From Akkermansia muciniphila (lineage in GTDB: Bacteria > Verrucomicrobiota > Verrucomicrobiia > Verrucomicrobiales > Akkermansiaceae), in assembly GCA_004557455.1 (NCBI GenBank), contig SFDX01000010.1:1-64000 (forward strand): a stretch of 64,000 bases of DNA, in the 5' to 3' direction. Numbering within the stretch: position 1 is the stretch's first letter; each line of letters begins with the position of its first letter. The notes beneath the pieces were generated by a model. It had not been told where the DNA came from and searched no databases. It saw only the letters and a list, made by a program, of their open reading frames with translations. The position numbers and the translations under genes are program-made. Below are positions 1-8,992 of this stretch, piece after piece.

Positions 1-202
1 TCCGGATGAGTATCTGAACAATGACCTGAAGACAGCCCTCAACCGGGGAGCTCCCGCACGAGGCAGCAGCAAACTGAAGGAGCAGGTCGTTGCGCATATA
101 AAAAAAGAAGCCAAGATCCGAAGGTGGCATATGCCGCTGACGACAATCATTCATTGCCGAAGCAATAATTCGTTATCATTTCTCCTATTCTCAAATGGAT
201 AA
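1..202 (+). pseudogene. 3' remnant of an IS630-family transposase
   Basis: The frame from base 2 reads PDEYLNNDLKTALNRGAP and then KLKEQVVAHIKKEAK, which resembles the catalytic-Glu end of IS630/Tc1-type transposases ('NPDEYLNxDLK'). From about base 121 the expected C-terminus (KVAYAADDNHSLPKQ, stop at 166-168) lies in a different frame, so the end carries a frameshift or small internal deletion. The original frame runs on to a stop at 200-202, overlapping the acyltransferase start. The 5' part of the element is outside the window. Inferred to be a dead insertion-sequence end. Confidence 0.6.
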
Positions 203-1286
203 AAGTAGAAACAGAACCTTGTATTTTGACGTCATCAAAATACTTGCGATGCTATTAGTTATATATACTCATTCAGGCGAATATGGGGCCGGACGATTTG
301 CCCTCCTACACGCTGAAGGAGGATGGTCATTTTACGCTCATCTCACGGGAAACGTTGTCTGTAAGGTTGCCGTCCCTCTTTTCTTTATGGTGAGTGGAGC
401 GCTTCTACTTGACAAAGAGGAATCTTTACTGTACCTGCTGCGTAAGAGAGTATGCCGATTTGCTCTCGTCTTGGTCTTATTCACGGTACTCCAATTTGCA
501 TGGCGAAGCTGCACCACAGGCACGCCGTTCTATATAGCACCCGCAGTAAATCAAATTCTTGCGGGATATGGTTCTGTTTCCGGGTGGGCCTATCCTGCTT
601 CCTATTGGTTTTTATACGCATACCTTGTTTTTCTTTTGTTTCTGCCTATACATCGCAAGATGGTTCAGAATATGTCCATTGAACATTTCGTATATGTGCT
701 GATACTTTCCTTTCTTTTCCTAGCAATTTTACCCATGTTATGCTGCTTGAGCAACCATGGGCGTGCGATTGCTCCACAAATTCTCGGCTATACAGGTTTT
801 CTCGGTCAATGGATCCTCTACCCGACACTTGGATACTTCATTGCTAAGAGAATACCTCATAGTTTTATCTCACGGCGTATCTTGCTCATTCTGGGAGGCG
901 CGTCCGTTTTATCTGTGCTCATCGCTCTATTATTAACAGCATGGAATATTTCCGTTGAACCCATCCGGGACGCTCACCTCCACTTACTTCATAAGGGGTT
1001 CATCATTATTCCGTCCTGTTTTATTTTTGTTTCGTTCAGACGTCTTTTTCAGAAGATAGAGTCCTGCTCACTCTCAGGACGATTTATCCTTTTCTTCTCT
1101 CAACTCTCTTTGTGCGTCATGCTTTTAGAGGAAAATTCCCGCTTTATAATCAAAAATCTGATAATAAACCACATACATACCCCCCCAACAATAACGTCTA
1201 CATGTTATATTTTCCTTTCATATTTCCTAGCATGTTTCATCGGTTCAATACTTCGAATGATCCCGGGCGTGAAAAGAATACTCTGA
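195..1286 (+). CDS. Acyltransferase family 3 membrane protein
   Basis: This 363-residue protein begins YFDVIKILAMLLVIYTHSGEYGAG, the first helix and His motif of acyltransferase-3 (OafA/WecH-type) integral membrane acyltransferases. About ten hydrophobic segments follow, with a conserved-looking VPLFFMVSGALLL near residue 60. The family moves acetyl or other acyl groups onto sugars of surface glycans; the substrate here cannot be told. The start has no clear ribosome site and sits inside the tail of the transposase remnant. Codons are AT-rich compared with the core genes downstream, which suggests transfer. Nothing next to it marks a pathway. Confidence 0.75.
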   Translation: MDKSRNRTLYFDVIKILAMLLVIYTHSGEYGAGRFALLHAEGGWSFYAHLTGNVVCKVAVPLFFMVSGALLLDKEESLLYLLRKRVCRFALVLVLFTVLQFAWRSCTTGTPFYIAPAVNQILAGYGSVSGWAYPASYWFLYAYLVFLLFLPIHRKMVQNMSIEHFVYVLILSFLFLAILPMLCCLSNHGRAIAPQILGYTGFLGQWILYPTLGYFIAKRIPHSFISRRILLILGGASVLSVLIALLLTAWNISVEPIRDAHLHLLHKGFIIIPSCFIFVSFRRLFQKIESCSLSGRFILFFSQLSLCVMLLEENSRFIIKNLIINHIHTPPTITSTCYIFLSYFLACFIGSILRMIPGVKRIL

Positions 1287-1329
1287 TGTGGTAATGCAAG
1301 CCTTGGTGATGCAAGCTTTTGGATTCCCA

Positions 1330-1350
1330 TGGCATAACATCATTATGCCA
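1330..1350 (+). terminator. Hairpin after the acyltransferase gene
   Basis: TGGCATAA (1330-1337) pairs with TTATGCCA (1343-1350) around a 5-nt loop, 43 nt after the stop codon. There is no U-run, so termination is plausible rather than shown. Confidence 0.4.
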
Positions 1351-1365
1351 CATTCTGCCCAAAAG

Positions 1366-1400
1366 TGTAACCTATGTGGTGGTACTTTTTTGTAACCTAT
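1366..1400. repeat. Paired direct repeat resembling an insertion-sequence end
   Basis: TGTAACCTAT occurs at 1366-1375 and again at 1391-1400, a 25-bp period, with GGTAC and TACC following. Paired repeats of the type GTxACCTAT are familiar at the ends of some DDE-type insertion sequences. No transposase is attached, so this is probably a scar. The rest of 1287-1646 holds no convincing gene; it contains a promoter (1597-1625) and a short repeat (1464-1478). Confidence 0.35.
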
Positions 1401-1463
1401 CTCATGGAGATGTACCGGACAAAGCCGTTTCCCTTATTACATCGGGCTTTTCCCACTTTAGGC

Positions 1464-1478
1464 TTGACTACAGCATTG
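1464..1478 (+). repeat. Orphan copy of the glycan-island promoter/half-site
   Basis: TTGACTACAGCATTG here is identical to the minus-strand sequence 58039-58025, which is the -35 box plus the first arm of the palindrome in the glycan-operon intergenic region. After this point the two diverge (GCATGC here), so the second arm and the -10 box are missing. Confidence 0.4.
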
Positions 1479-1596
1479 CGCATGCACACCCCACCTTCAA
1501 TAGGGATTCTCACTTACACTGCCGAGACTTACAGATAGAAGCGCAAATACTTCATACAAGCTCTCTACTTTGTATTATTCGGGTTGCAGAATAAAC

Positions 1597-1625
1597 TTGA
1601 CATAGGGAAGTGGATGGGGTAGAAA
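1597..1625 (+). promoter_or_regulatory. Sigma70-type promoter of the helicase-nuclease gene
   Basis: TTGACA (1597-1602), a 17-bp spacer, then TAGAAA (1620-1625). Transcription would begin near 1632, about 15 nt before the ATG at 1647, which supports that start codon. Confidence 0.7.
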
Positions 1626-1646
1626 TGGAAGAAACACCACATCGAT

Positions 1647-4600
1647 ATGTCGGTACACATTCATCTGCAAACCATCGCGTATGCCTCCATTGCTTATTTT
1701 CGGAACGGACGTTCTGTGATATGGAAGTTGTCCGTTACATCCGACAGAGCCTTGGAAGATGTGAGGGTGGAGATCATTTATGCCCCGGACTATGTGGAAC
1801 CGGAGGTGTGGCATATCGGGTACCTAGAGGCGGGAGCGAGTGTTCCGTATCGCATCAAACGCGTTGAGTACGATGCGGAGGAGCTGCTGAACATACGCGA
1901 TGAGGAACAGGGGTGCATCCTAGTTCGAGTGATGAACGGGGATGAAATTGTTGCTGAGAAGAAGGAATCTTTTATCTGGTTAGCATTCAATGCGTGGCCG
2001 GGAGGCGACTTCTATATGGAGATGCTGGCCTCCTTTGTTCTGCCGGAGGATCGTTTTGTGAACGCCATCGTGCAGGATATACGTCGAATCATGAAGGCAG
2101 ACGATGAAGGCTTCCCCGGCTATGAATACGAATCGTCCGTATTCGCTGCTGTGAATGCGATGTGGAACGCGCTGCTCCAACGCAAAATAAAATACAACCT
2201 GCCGCCGAAGGATTCGTATAGGACGGAGGGTGTGGGCCAGCGTATCCGCATCCCCTCCATCATTCAGCAGGAGCAATGCTCCACCTGTCTCGACTCCACC
2301 CTACTGATCGCCGCCATCCTGATCCGGCTCGGCCTCAACCCTCTGTTATTCATCACAAAGGATCACGCCTTCGTCGGTGTGTGGATGGAGGACAGACGCC
2401 TGGATGCGCCCACCATGCCGATGGTCGGCACGATACGCAACTATGTTCGACAGCGGGATATATTGCCCATCGAAGCCACCATCATGACACCGGGTGAAGA
2501 CAGCGAGGATGAGGGCAATCGCTCGCTCGATATGGCTGCGTCTTCCGCCCTGCATACCATATCGACGATGAAGGACGCGGACTTTTTTATCACCGTCGAT
2601 GTACGACGCACCTGGGCAGAACTGGGGATACGCCCCGTCTTCGGCGGCAGGGGAGAGAGCGGGCCGAAACGAATCTACATGACCGTCAAAGGCGGGGAGA
2701 AGAAGACCGTCAGCAAGCCGGATCAATGGCAGCGGCGGCAGCTCAACCTGAGCACCTCCAACCCCCTGCTGAATCGCGCGGCCGGGGGCAAGCGCGGAGG
2801 CTGTCTCCAGCTCCACGTGCCCAATGTTGCGATGCTGGAAGACCTTCTTTCCCTCGGTTCGGTTTTTACCCTCAAGGGGCTGTCAAGCAGTGTATGGAAT
2901 AATGAAGAGACGAGGCAAAGCATGGATCGCGAAGTCTGCGAGGCAGCCCTGCGCGAAAATGCCGACCACATGTTCCGGAGGGGAGAGCTCCTGTTGCGTA
3001 TGACCCCGGCGAAGCTCAACTCCGCCCTCTCCTCCCTCTACAAAGCTGCACGCCGAGAAGAAGAAGAGACCGGTGTCAATGCCTTGTTTATTGCCTGCGG
3101 ATTCCTGAAATGGAACGACGTGAACCACACAACCGACGGGAGGTACGAGGCCCCTGTCCTGCTCATTCCGGTGAGGATTTCCCGAAAGAGCGCGCGCAGT
3201 GGGTTCCGCATCATGAGCACAGAGGACGAAACTCGCATCAACGCCACACTCCTGGAACACCTTCGGCAAAATTACGGCATCTCAATACCGGAGCTGGAGG
3301 GAAACTTGCCGACAGATGAGCATGGGGTTGACGTAGACTATATCTTCGGCTGCCTTCGCTCCGCCATATCGGGACTGACCGGATGGGAGGTATCTGACAC
3401 CTGCGCCATCGGGCTCTTCTCCTTTGCCCGTTACCTCATGTGGCGAGACCTGAAGGAGAAACAGCATCTGCTGATGCGCAGCCCCATCGTACGGCAAATA
3501 GCCGGCAGCGACGAAACCACCTGCCTGCCGAATGATTTTCCTGACCCGAAACGCTTGGACTCCGAGCTGACGCTGCGAGATTTGTACGTGCCACTGGACG
3601 CAGATTCCTCCCAGTTAACAGCTATTCTCTCCGCCGAACAGGGTAAGAGCTTCGTGTTGGTCGGTCCCCCCGGAACGGGAAAGAGCCAGACCATTGCCAA
3701 CATGATCACGCATTGTCTGGCACACGGCAAGCGGGTTCTCTTTGTGGCGGAAAAAGCAGTGGCATTGGAGGCCGTCGCCAAAAAGCTGCGGCAAATCGGG
3801 GTGGCTCCCTTCTGTTTGGAGTTACACTCCGGCAAGGCCGGTCGACGCCGCGTGTTGGATTCCCTCAACGAGGCCCTCCAGCTCGCCGGGCAAAAGCTTC
3901 CGTCCGTTCCCTGGGACCTGCGCAACTATGAACTGGAGAAGCTGCGCTATGAACTGGACATGCTCCCCTACGAGCTCCACCGCCCCACACCGGACGGCGA
4001 GTCCGTCTTCCACCACATTTGTCTGGCTACGCAACACGCTGACTTGCCCCATTTTACCCCCATAGACGGGGAGCCCGGCAACCGATCTGCCGAAAGCATT
4101 CGAGAGCTTGCAGCCTGCGCGCGCGAACTGGAGCAGCATTTTATACCCGTGGCCGATCTGATGCCGGGCTGCGCCGAAGATCTGAAAGCCACCGAATATA
4201 CATCTACCCGAGAGGAGAATTTAGCCCGCACTCTGGAAGAATTCATTAAGCAAGCGGGCAAGAGCGAGGCAGGTGCAACCCTCCGGCACGCTGCCGGTGC
4301 GGAGGGAATGGCCCCCGAGGTACTCAGAGAACTCGCCGAACTGGTTACAGAAGCAAGCGGACGCGACCTCACCCCGCTGTTTCCGGAGGCGGCCGGTAAA
4401 ACTCTCGGAGCGCTGCGGCTGTTGGTCGAGCATGCGGCGGAATGCCGAAGGCTGCGCAGCATATTGTCCCTTCCCTACCCGGAGACCGCCTTCTCTGCTC
4501 CGGAACTGCCGGAGCTACAGCGAATCTGGGTAGAAAGCAGATTGGCAAATTTCATCACGCGCTCCCTGAAGACGAAGCGCGTAGAAAAAGGCCTACAGGC

Positions 4601-7322
4601 CTTAGCGGGATGCCGAGAGAAACCAGACTGTCAAAAGGACCTTGAAACCCTGATGGCCTTGGCTAAACAGACGGAAGCCCTCAACCGAGTCGCACAGGAA
4701 CTTCCGCCCCCTTTGCACGACGGGGCGCATACCACGGCAGAGCATCTTGCCGAGGCGGAGAAGTGGGCGGAGCGTTTGGCGACTTTGATACAAAAGGAAC
4801 CGGAGGCAGAGATGGTACTCCATAACCTCGCCTCACCGAACAGCGAGGCTCATCGGGCGCTGGTAGCGTGGACTGCGGAACAGGAAAAACTCACCCCCCA
4901 GCTGCGGAGGCTGGATGCCCTGTTAGGCTGCTCCCCCGCAGCGGCAAGAGGCTTGTCAAACACCCCGCCGGCACAATGGGCCAGGGAGTTGCTGAGCCTA
5001 CGCCACCGCTGGCATGACATCGTGCTGTGGAATGAAACCGCTCGGTCGAGTGGGGAACGGGGCACGCGACTGATTGAAGCACTGGTGCGCTGCCGAGTAC
5101 CGGCAGGCACGTTCGAGTCGGCGTGCCGGGTTAATCTGAGCCGTCAGATGATCCGCTACATGTTAGATACCAACCCGACCCTCAACCGTTTCTCCACACC
5201 ACTCTATGAGACCAAATTGAGAGAGTTCGCAGAAAAGGACGCAGAGGTGCGCAAGCTGTGCAGAGAACAAGTGCGTATGCTTCTGGCCTCGCGTGCCGCA
5301 CAGGCTCTGCAACACGGTGAGGAGCTGCAACTCCTGCGTCGGGAAAGCACCAAGCAGAAGGAGAAGGACATACTCCCCATCCGCAGGCTGTTGGACAGCA
5401 TACCGCATATTCTGCCGCTACTCAAACCCTGCCTCATGATGAGTCCCATTTCCGTTGCTCAATATCTGGCGGCAGAGAGTGAGCCCTTCGACCTCGTGAT
5501 CTTCGATGAAGCATCCCAGATTCCCGTATGCGATGCCATCTGTGCCCTAGGCCGAGCACAGAGTGCCGTCATTGTCGGAGACCCCAAGCAAATGCCACCC
5601 ACGGGATTCTTCAATGCCGCAGACGGCGAGACCGATGACCCGGAGCGGGATAGGGAAAGTATTCTGGACGAATGCCTCGCATGTAATATACCGGAGAAGC
5701 AGATTACCTGGCACTACCGCAGCAAGTCAGAATCCCTCATTGCCTTCTCCAATCAACACTATTACGAAGGAAAGCTCACTACCTTCCCCGCTCCCGTTGC
5801 AGGAGACGCAGCCTTGGTCTACCATCCGGTTAACGGCACTTACCGCTCCGCAGACCACACGAATGAGCAGGAAGCGGCGGCCTTGGTGGCGCATGTGCTG
5901 GCGGTACTCAAAGCGCCGGGATTCGAGTATAACGAAGACACCTCCATAGGCATTGTCACCTTTAACTCCCAACAGCAAGCACTCATTGAAGACATGCTGG
6001 AAAAAGCCCGCAGCAAGGATTCTGAACTGGAGCCCTATTTTTCCGAGGATAACAAGGATGCCGTCTTTGTGAAAAACCTGGAAAATGTACAGGGGGATGA
6101 ACGCGGCGTCATCTATTTTTCCACGACTTTCGGCCCTGATGAACACGGCAAGGTTCAGCAAAACTTCGGTCCTCTGAATCAAAGCGGCGGTGAACGCCGC
6201 CTGAATGTAGCCATCACGCGAGCGCGCTCGCGCATGCACGTGTTCACCTCTCTGCCCGGGGTCTCTCCCACGGTGAAGGCTCGAGGCGGCCGGGATTTGG
6301 GCAGCTTCCTCCGCTTTGCACGCCTGTGCTCGGGGAATACCCCCGACAACACAGAAATCGTGAAACAGGCAAAAACAAACCATATGATAGACTCCCTCGC
6401 GGCGGATCTATCAGCGTTGGGTTGGACGGTCCGCACGAACAGCGGTGCATCGCAATACAAATTGGATATCACCGTTCTGCGCCGGGACGAGCCGGATTTT
6501 ATGCTGGCAGCCATCGAAACGGACGGAGAAAACTACGCCTCTGCCGCCACAGCACGGGACCGCATCGTACAGCGCAGTGGCATCCTGCGTCATCTGGGCT
6601 GGAATGTCCTGCGTGTCTGGTCCGTGGATTGGTGGCGTAACAGGGAGGCCTGCGTGCAGGCTTTGCACGAGCAATTGCTGGCGCTGGAAAAGGAAGGCAT
6701 CACTCCGGCCCAGGCAAAACTTCGGCAGGACATGGCAGAACCCACCCCGGAACCGCCCGCCCCCGATTCCGCAACGGTGAAACCCGCTTCCCCCGGGCTA
6801 CAGGGAAAGGCCGAGCCCTATGAGTACTACCTACCTCAGGCCCCTCTGCCCTATCTGTTCGAAATGAGTCCCGGCACGATGAAACAGGAGATCATGAACC
6901 TCGTCTATATCGAGGGACCGGTGTGTGAACACTATCTGTACAGTCGCCTCGCCAAGCTCTCACACTCCTCTGCCCCGCGCAAGCTTGATACGGCGATCCG
7001 CGCCCTCCTCAAGGCCGAGCAGCTCGTCATGGACGAGATAGAAGTCAACTCCGAGATCTGTTGTGTCCTGCGACTCCCGGACCAACCGGCCGTTCGGCTC
7101 CGCACCAAGGGTGACCGCAAGGCAGAAGACATTCCGCCGAACGAACTTCAGGAACTCCTGCAGCTCGCCCGCACCTCACTTGGAACGGAAGCTGCGACAG
7201 ACGAGATACTCAAGGCAAGCTGCACCTACATCGGAGCTCGTTTCACCAAAAACATGAAGGCCTATTTGGAGACACTCCTTCCGCAAACCGAGAAGGAAAC
7301 AGAAACACCCCGGGTAGATTGA
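1647..7322 (+). CDS. Large DUF4011-type SF1 helicase with Vsr-like nuclease; candidate phage defence
   Basis: This 1891-residue single-gene protein has several recognisable parts. Residues ~200-255 look like a transglutaminase/papain-type fold (Cys211 or Cys214 in QCSTCLD, His240 in DHAFVGVW). WQRRQLNLSTSNPLLNR at ~361 resembles the DUF4011 signature. An SF1 helicase follows, with Walker A VGPPGTGKS (672-680), motif II DEAS (1287-1290) and motif VI NVAITRAR (1520-1527). About 1606-1665 resembles the Vsr/MTES_1575 endonuclease fold (LDITVLRR, AIETDGENY, then HLGWNVLRVWSVDWW). The last ~120 residues resemble DUF3320. DUF4011-helicase-Vsr-DUF3320 proteins have been reported as candidate antiphage genes, so a DNA-targeting defence role is inferred. 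The leading ~200 residues look like a beta-rich domain. It is monocistronic and lies beside insertion-sequence debris. Confidence 0.8.
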   Translation: MSVHIHLQTIAYASIAYFRNGRSVIWKLSVTSDRALEDVRVEIIYAPDYVEPEVWHIGYLEAGASVPYRIKRVEYDAEELLNIRDEEQGCILVRVMNGDEIVAEKKESFIWLAFNAWPGGDFYMEMLASFVLPEDRFVNAIVQDIRRIMKADDEGFPGYEYESSVFAAVNAMWNALLQRKIKYNLPPKDSYRTEGVGQRIRIPSIIQQEQCSTCLDSTLLIAAILIRLGLNPLLFITKDHAFVGVWMEDRRLDAPTMPMVGTIRNYVRQRDILPIEATIMTPGEDSEDEGNRSLDMAASSALHTISTMKDADFFITVDVRRTWAELGIRPVFGGRGESGPKRIYMTVKGGEKKTVSKPDQWQRRQLNLSTSNPLLNRAAGGKRGGCLQLHVPNVAMLEDLLSLGSVFTLKGLSSSVWNNEETRQSMDREVCEAALRENADHMFRRGELLLRMTPAKLNSALSSLYKAARREEEETGVNALFIACGFLKWNDVNHTTDGRYEAPVLLIPVRISRKSARSGFRIMSTEDETRINATLLEHLRQNYGISIPELEGNLPTDEHGVDVDYIFGCLRSAISGLTGWEVSDTCAIGLFSFARYLMWRDLKEKQHLLMRSPIVRQIAGSDETTCLPNDFPDPKRLDSELTLRDLYVPLDADSSQLTAILSAEQGKSFVLVGPPGTGKSQTIANMITHCLAHGKRVLFVAEKAVALEAVAKKLRQIGVAPFCLELHSGKAGRRRVLDSLNEALQLAGQKLPSVPWDLRNYELEKLRYELDMLPYELHRPTPDGESVFHHICLATQHADLPHFTPIDGEPGNRSAESIRELAACARELEQHFIPVADLMPGCAEDLKATEYTSTREENLARTLEEFIKQAGKSEAGATLRHAAGAEGMAPEVLRELAELVTEASGRDLTPLFPEAAGKTLGALRLLVEHAAECRRLRSILSLPYPETAFSAPELPELQRIWVESRLANFITRSLKTKRVEKGLQALAGCREKPDCQKDLETLMALAKQTEALNRVAQELPPPLHDGAHTTAEHLAEAEKWAERLATLIQKEPEAEMVLHNLASPNSEAHRALVAWTAEQEKLTPQLRRLDALLGCSPAAARGLSNTPPAQWARELLSLRHRWHDIVLWNETARSSGERGTRLIEALVRCRVPAGTFESACRVNLSRQMIRYMLDTNPTLNRFSTPLYETKLREFAEKDAEVRKLCREQVRMLLASRAAQALQHGEELQLLRRESTKQKEKDILPIRRLLDSIPHILPLLKPCLMMSPISVAQYLAAESEPFDLVIFDEASQIPVCDAICALGRAQSAVIVGDPKQMPPTGFFNAADGETDDPERDRESILDECLACNIPEKQITWHYRSKSESLIAFSNQHYYEGKLTTFPAPVAGDAALVYHPVNGTYRSADHTNEQEAAALVAHVLAVLKAPGFEYNEDTSIGIVTFNSQQQALIEDMLEKARSKDSELEPYFSEDNKDAVFVKNLENVQGDERGVIYFSTTFGPDEHGKVQQNFGPLNQSGGERRLNVAITRARSRMHVFTSLPGVSPTVKARGGRDLGSFLRFARLCSGNTPDNTEIVKQAKTNHMIDSLAADLSALGWTVRTNSGASQYKLDITVLRRDEPDFMLAAIETDGENYASAATARDRIVQRSGILRHLGWNVLRVWSVDWWRNREACVQALHEQLLALEKEGITPAQAKLRQDMAEPTPEPPAPDSATVKPASPGLQGKAEPYEYYLPQAPLPYLFEMSPGTMKQEIMNLVYIEGPVCEHYLYSRLAKLSHSSAPRKLDTAIRALLKAEQLVMDEIEVNSEICCVLRLPDQPAVRLRTKGDRKAEDIPPNELQELLQLARTSLGTEAATDEILKASCTYIGARFTKNMKAYLETLLPQTEKETETPRVD

Positions 7323-7348
7323 CCGGAGTGTGAAAGGCGGGCAGACGA

Positions 7349-7379
7349 CTCACCCCCACACACAAGGCATGGGGGTGAG
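7349..7379. terminator. Bidirectional terminator between helicase and serA
   Basis: CTCACCCCCA (7349-7358) pairs perfectly with TGGGGGTGAG (7370-7379). It lies between two convergent genes and has no U-run in either direction. Confidence 0.6.
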
Positions 7380-7390
7380 CGGTAAGGCTG

Positions 7391-8959
7391 TTACAGGCAG
7401 AGGAAGAAGGCCTGCTTGGCACGGATGACGGTGCCGATGGCCTGAACCATAGCCTCATCGATGCTCTTGTCTGTTTTGATGAAAGCAAGGGCATCTCCGG
7501 AGGCGTGGTCCTTGGGGGCAACGATGTTGTCGATATTGATACCTGCCTCAGCCAGAATTTGACCGATGGAAGCCATCACACCGGGGCGGTCCGGGTAACG
7601 AAGGACGAGCGTATTACCGGTGAGGGCGGCATAGAGGCGGTCGAAGGCATCGATGCGCGAGATGACGGGCGTGCCGTCCACCACCATACCGCGCACGCTG
7701 GTCTTGCGCTGCTCACCCTTCTCCTCCGTGAAGAGATCTAGGGTAAGGGCATCGTCATACAGCTTATCGTCCATGGGCTCGCGAGCCTTGAAGGTGATAC
7801 CGTGCTCCCGGAGGGAAGCCTCTGCCGCGGCGGGCATCAACCCGTGCTCCGCCCCCGGAACGGCACCCTGCAAAATCCACGGGGTGAACCACTTGCGGTA
7901 AGAACGCAGGTTGTTGTAGAACGTGCACTCGATGCGGCGGATGGGCGCGCAGCCGGAGGCACGATAGGCCAAGGAACCGAGCATGGCGGCCAATTGCAGG
8001 TGGGCGGGGTTCAGGCCCTCCGGTTTCTCGGCATTGATCACGCAGCTCGTGTCGCCGTCCGCAAAGTAGGCGATCATCTGAGCAGCAGCGCGCAATGCAG
8101 CCTTCTTGTTAGCCTCCTTGGTGTTGGCACCCAAGTGCGGCTCCAGCACATCCGCCACATCCGCGCTGGGCTGCATGGCTGCGGTGTCCTTGGGGTGCAC
8201 ATCCGTGCAGTAAATAATCTTCTTGCCCGCCGCCTTGGCCGCGCGAAGGGCGTCCTCGTCTACCACGCCGTAGCGGGCGCAGTTAATCAGCATGGCACCG
8301 TCCTTCATCTTGGCGATGAGGTCCGCATTAATCATGCCCTTGGTGGAGGGACCACCGGGCACATGCAGCGAGATGATATCCGCCGTGGAGAAGATCTCCT
8401 CCACCGTGGCAGGGGTGGCACCGATGTTCAAAGCGCGCTGGCGGGAGAGGAAGTGGTCGTAACCCAGAATGGTGCATTCGAAACCCTGTAGACGCTTCAC
8501 GAGCAGGCGGCCGATGTTACCCAGACCGAGGATGCCGATGGTCTTTTTTGTCAGCTCGCGGCCCATGTACTTCTTCTTGTTCCACTCGCCCGCGCGGGTG
8601 GTCACATCGCCCGGAATGATGTGGCGATACGCCGCAAGGATGAGCGCAATGACCTCCTCGGCCACAGCGTTGGAGTTAGCACCCGGCGTGTTCATCACAT
8701 CAATACCCTTGGTGCGGGCGTAGACGTAATCGATGTTATCATAACCGGCACCGGCGCGGATGACACACTTGAGCCCCGGCAGGGCATCGATGATGGCGGA
8801 AGTGACCTTCTCGGAGCGCACGATGAGACCGACGGCATCGGGATTGGCTGCCACCTGGGTGTCGATGGGGTCGCTGTCATTCTGCACCACCTCGTAACCG
8901 GCAGCCTGTAATTGGGCCGCAGCGGCGGTGTCCAGTTTCGTGGGGATGAGTATCTTCAT
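7391..8959 (-). CDS. serA: D-3-phosphoglycerate dehydrogenase
   Basis: SerA oxidises 3-phosphoglycerate to 3-phosphohydroxypyruvate, the first committed step of serine synthesis in the cytosol. From the ATG at 8959 (MKILIPTKLD) the product is 522 residues, the usual length of the long form with an extra substrate-binding domain and a C-terminal ACT domain. Visible features are the NAD-binding GLGNIG at ~145-150, the catalytic Arg in NCARYGVVDEDAL, a catalytic His in EPHLGANT, and an ACT start LRYPDRPGVMASIGQILAEA. An upstream in-frame ATG at 8977 would add six residues and is less likely. It follows the DUF1015 gene by 33 nt in the same operon. The ACT domain usually mediates serine feedback inhibition. 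Confidence 0.93.
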   Translation of the reverse strand: MKILIPTKLDTAAAAQLQAAGYEVVQNDSDPIDTQVAANPDAVGLIVRSEKVTSAIIDALPGLKCVIRAGAGYDNIDYVYARTKGIDVMNTPGANSNAVAEEVIALILAAYRHIIPGDVTTRAGEWNKKKYMGRELTKKTIGILGLGNIGRLLVKRLQGFECTILGYDHFLSRQRALNIGATPATVEEIFSTADIISLHVPGGPSTKGMINADLIAKMKDGAMLINCARYGVVDEDALRAAKAAGKKIIYCTDVHPKDTAAMQPSADVADVLEPHLGANTKEANKKAALRAAAQMIAYFADGDTSCVINAEKPEGLNPAHLQLAAMLGSLAYRASGCAPIRRIECTFYNNLRSYRKWFTPWILQGAVPGAEHGLMPAAAEASLREHGITFKAREPMDDKLYDDALTLDLFTEEKGEQRKTSVRGMVVDGTPVISRIDAFDRLYAALTGNTLVLRYPDRPGVMASIGQILAEAGINIDNIVAPKDHASGDALAFIKTDKSIDEAMVQAIGTVIRAKQAFFLCL

Positions 8960-8992
8960 ATTCGTTCTATTGAGCAAAGGGGTTAATGGGCA

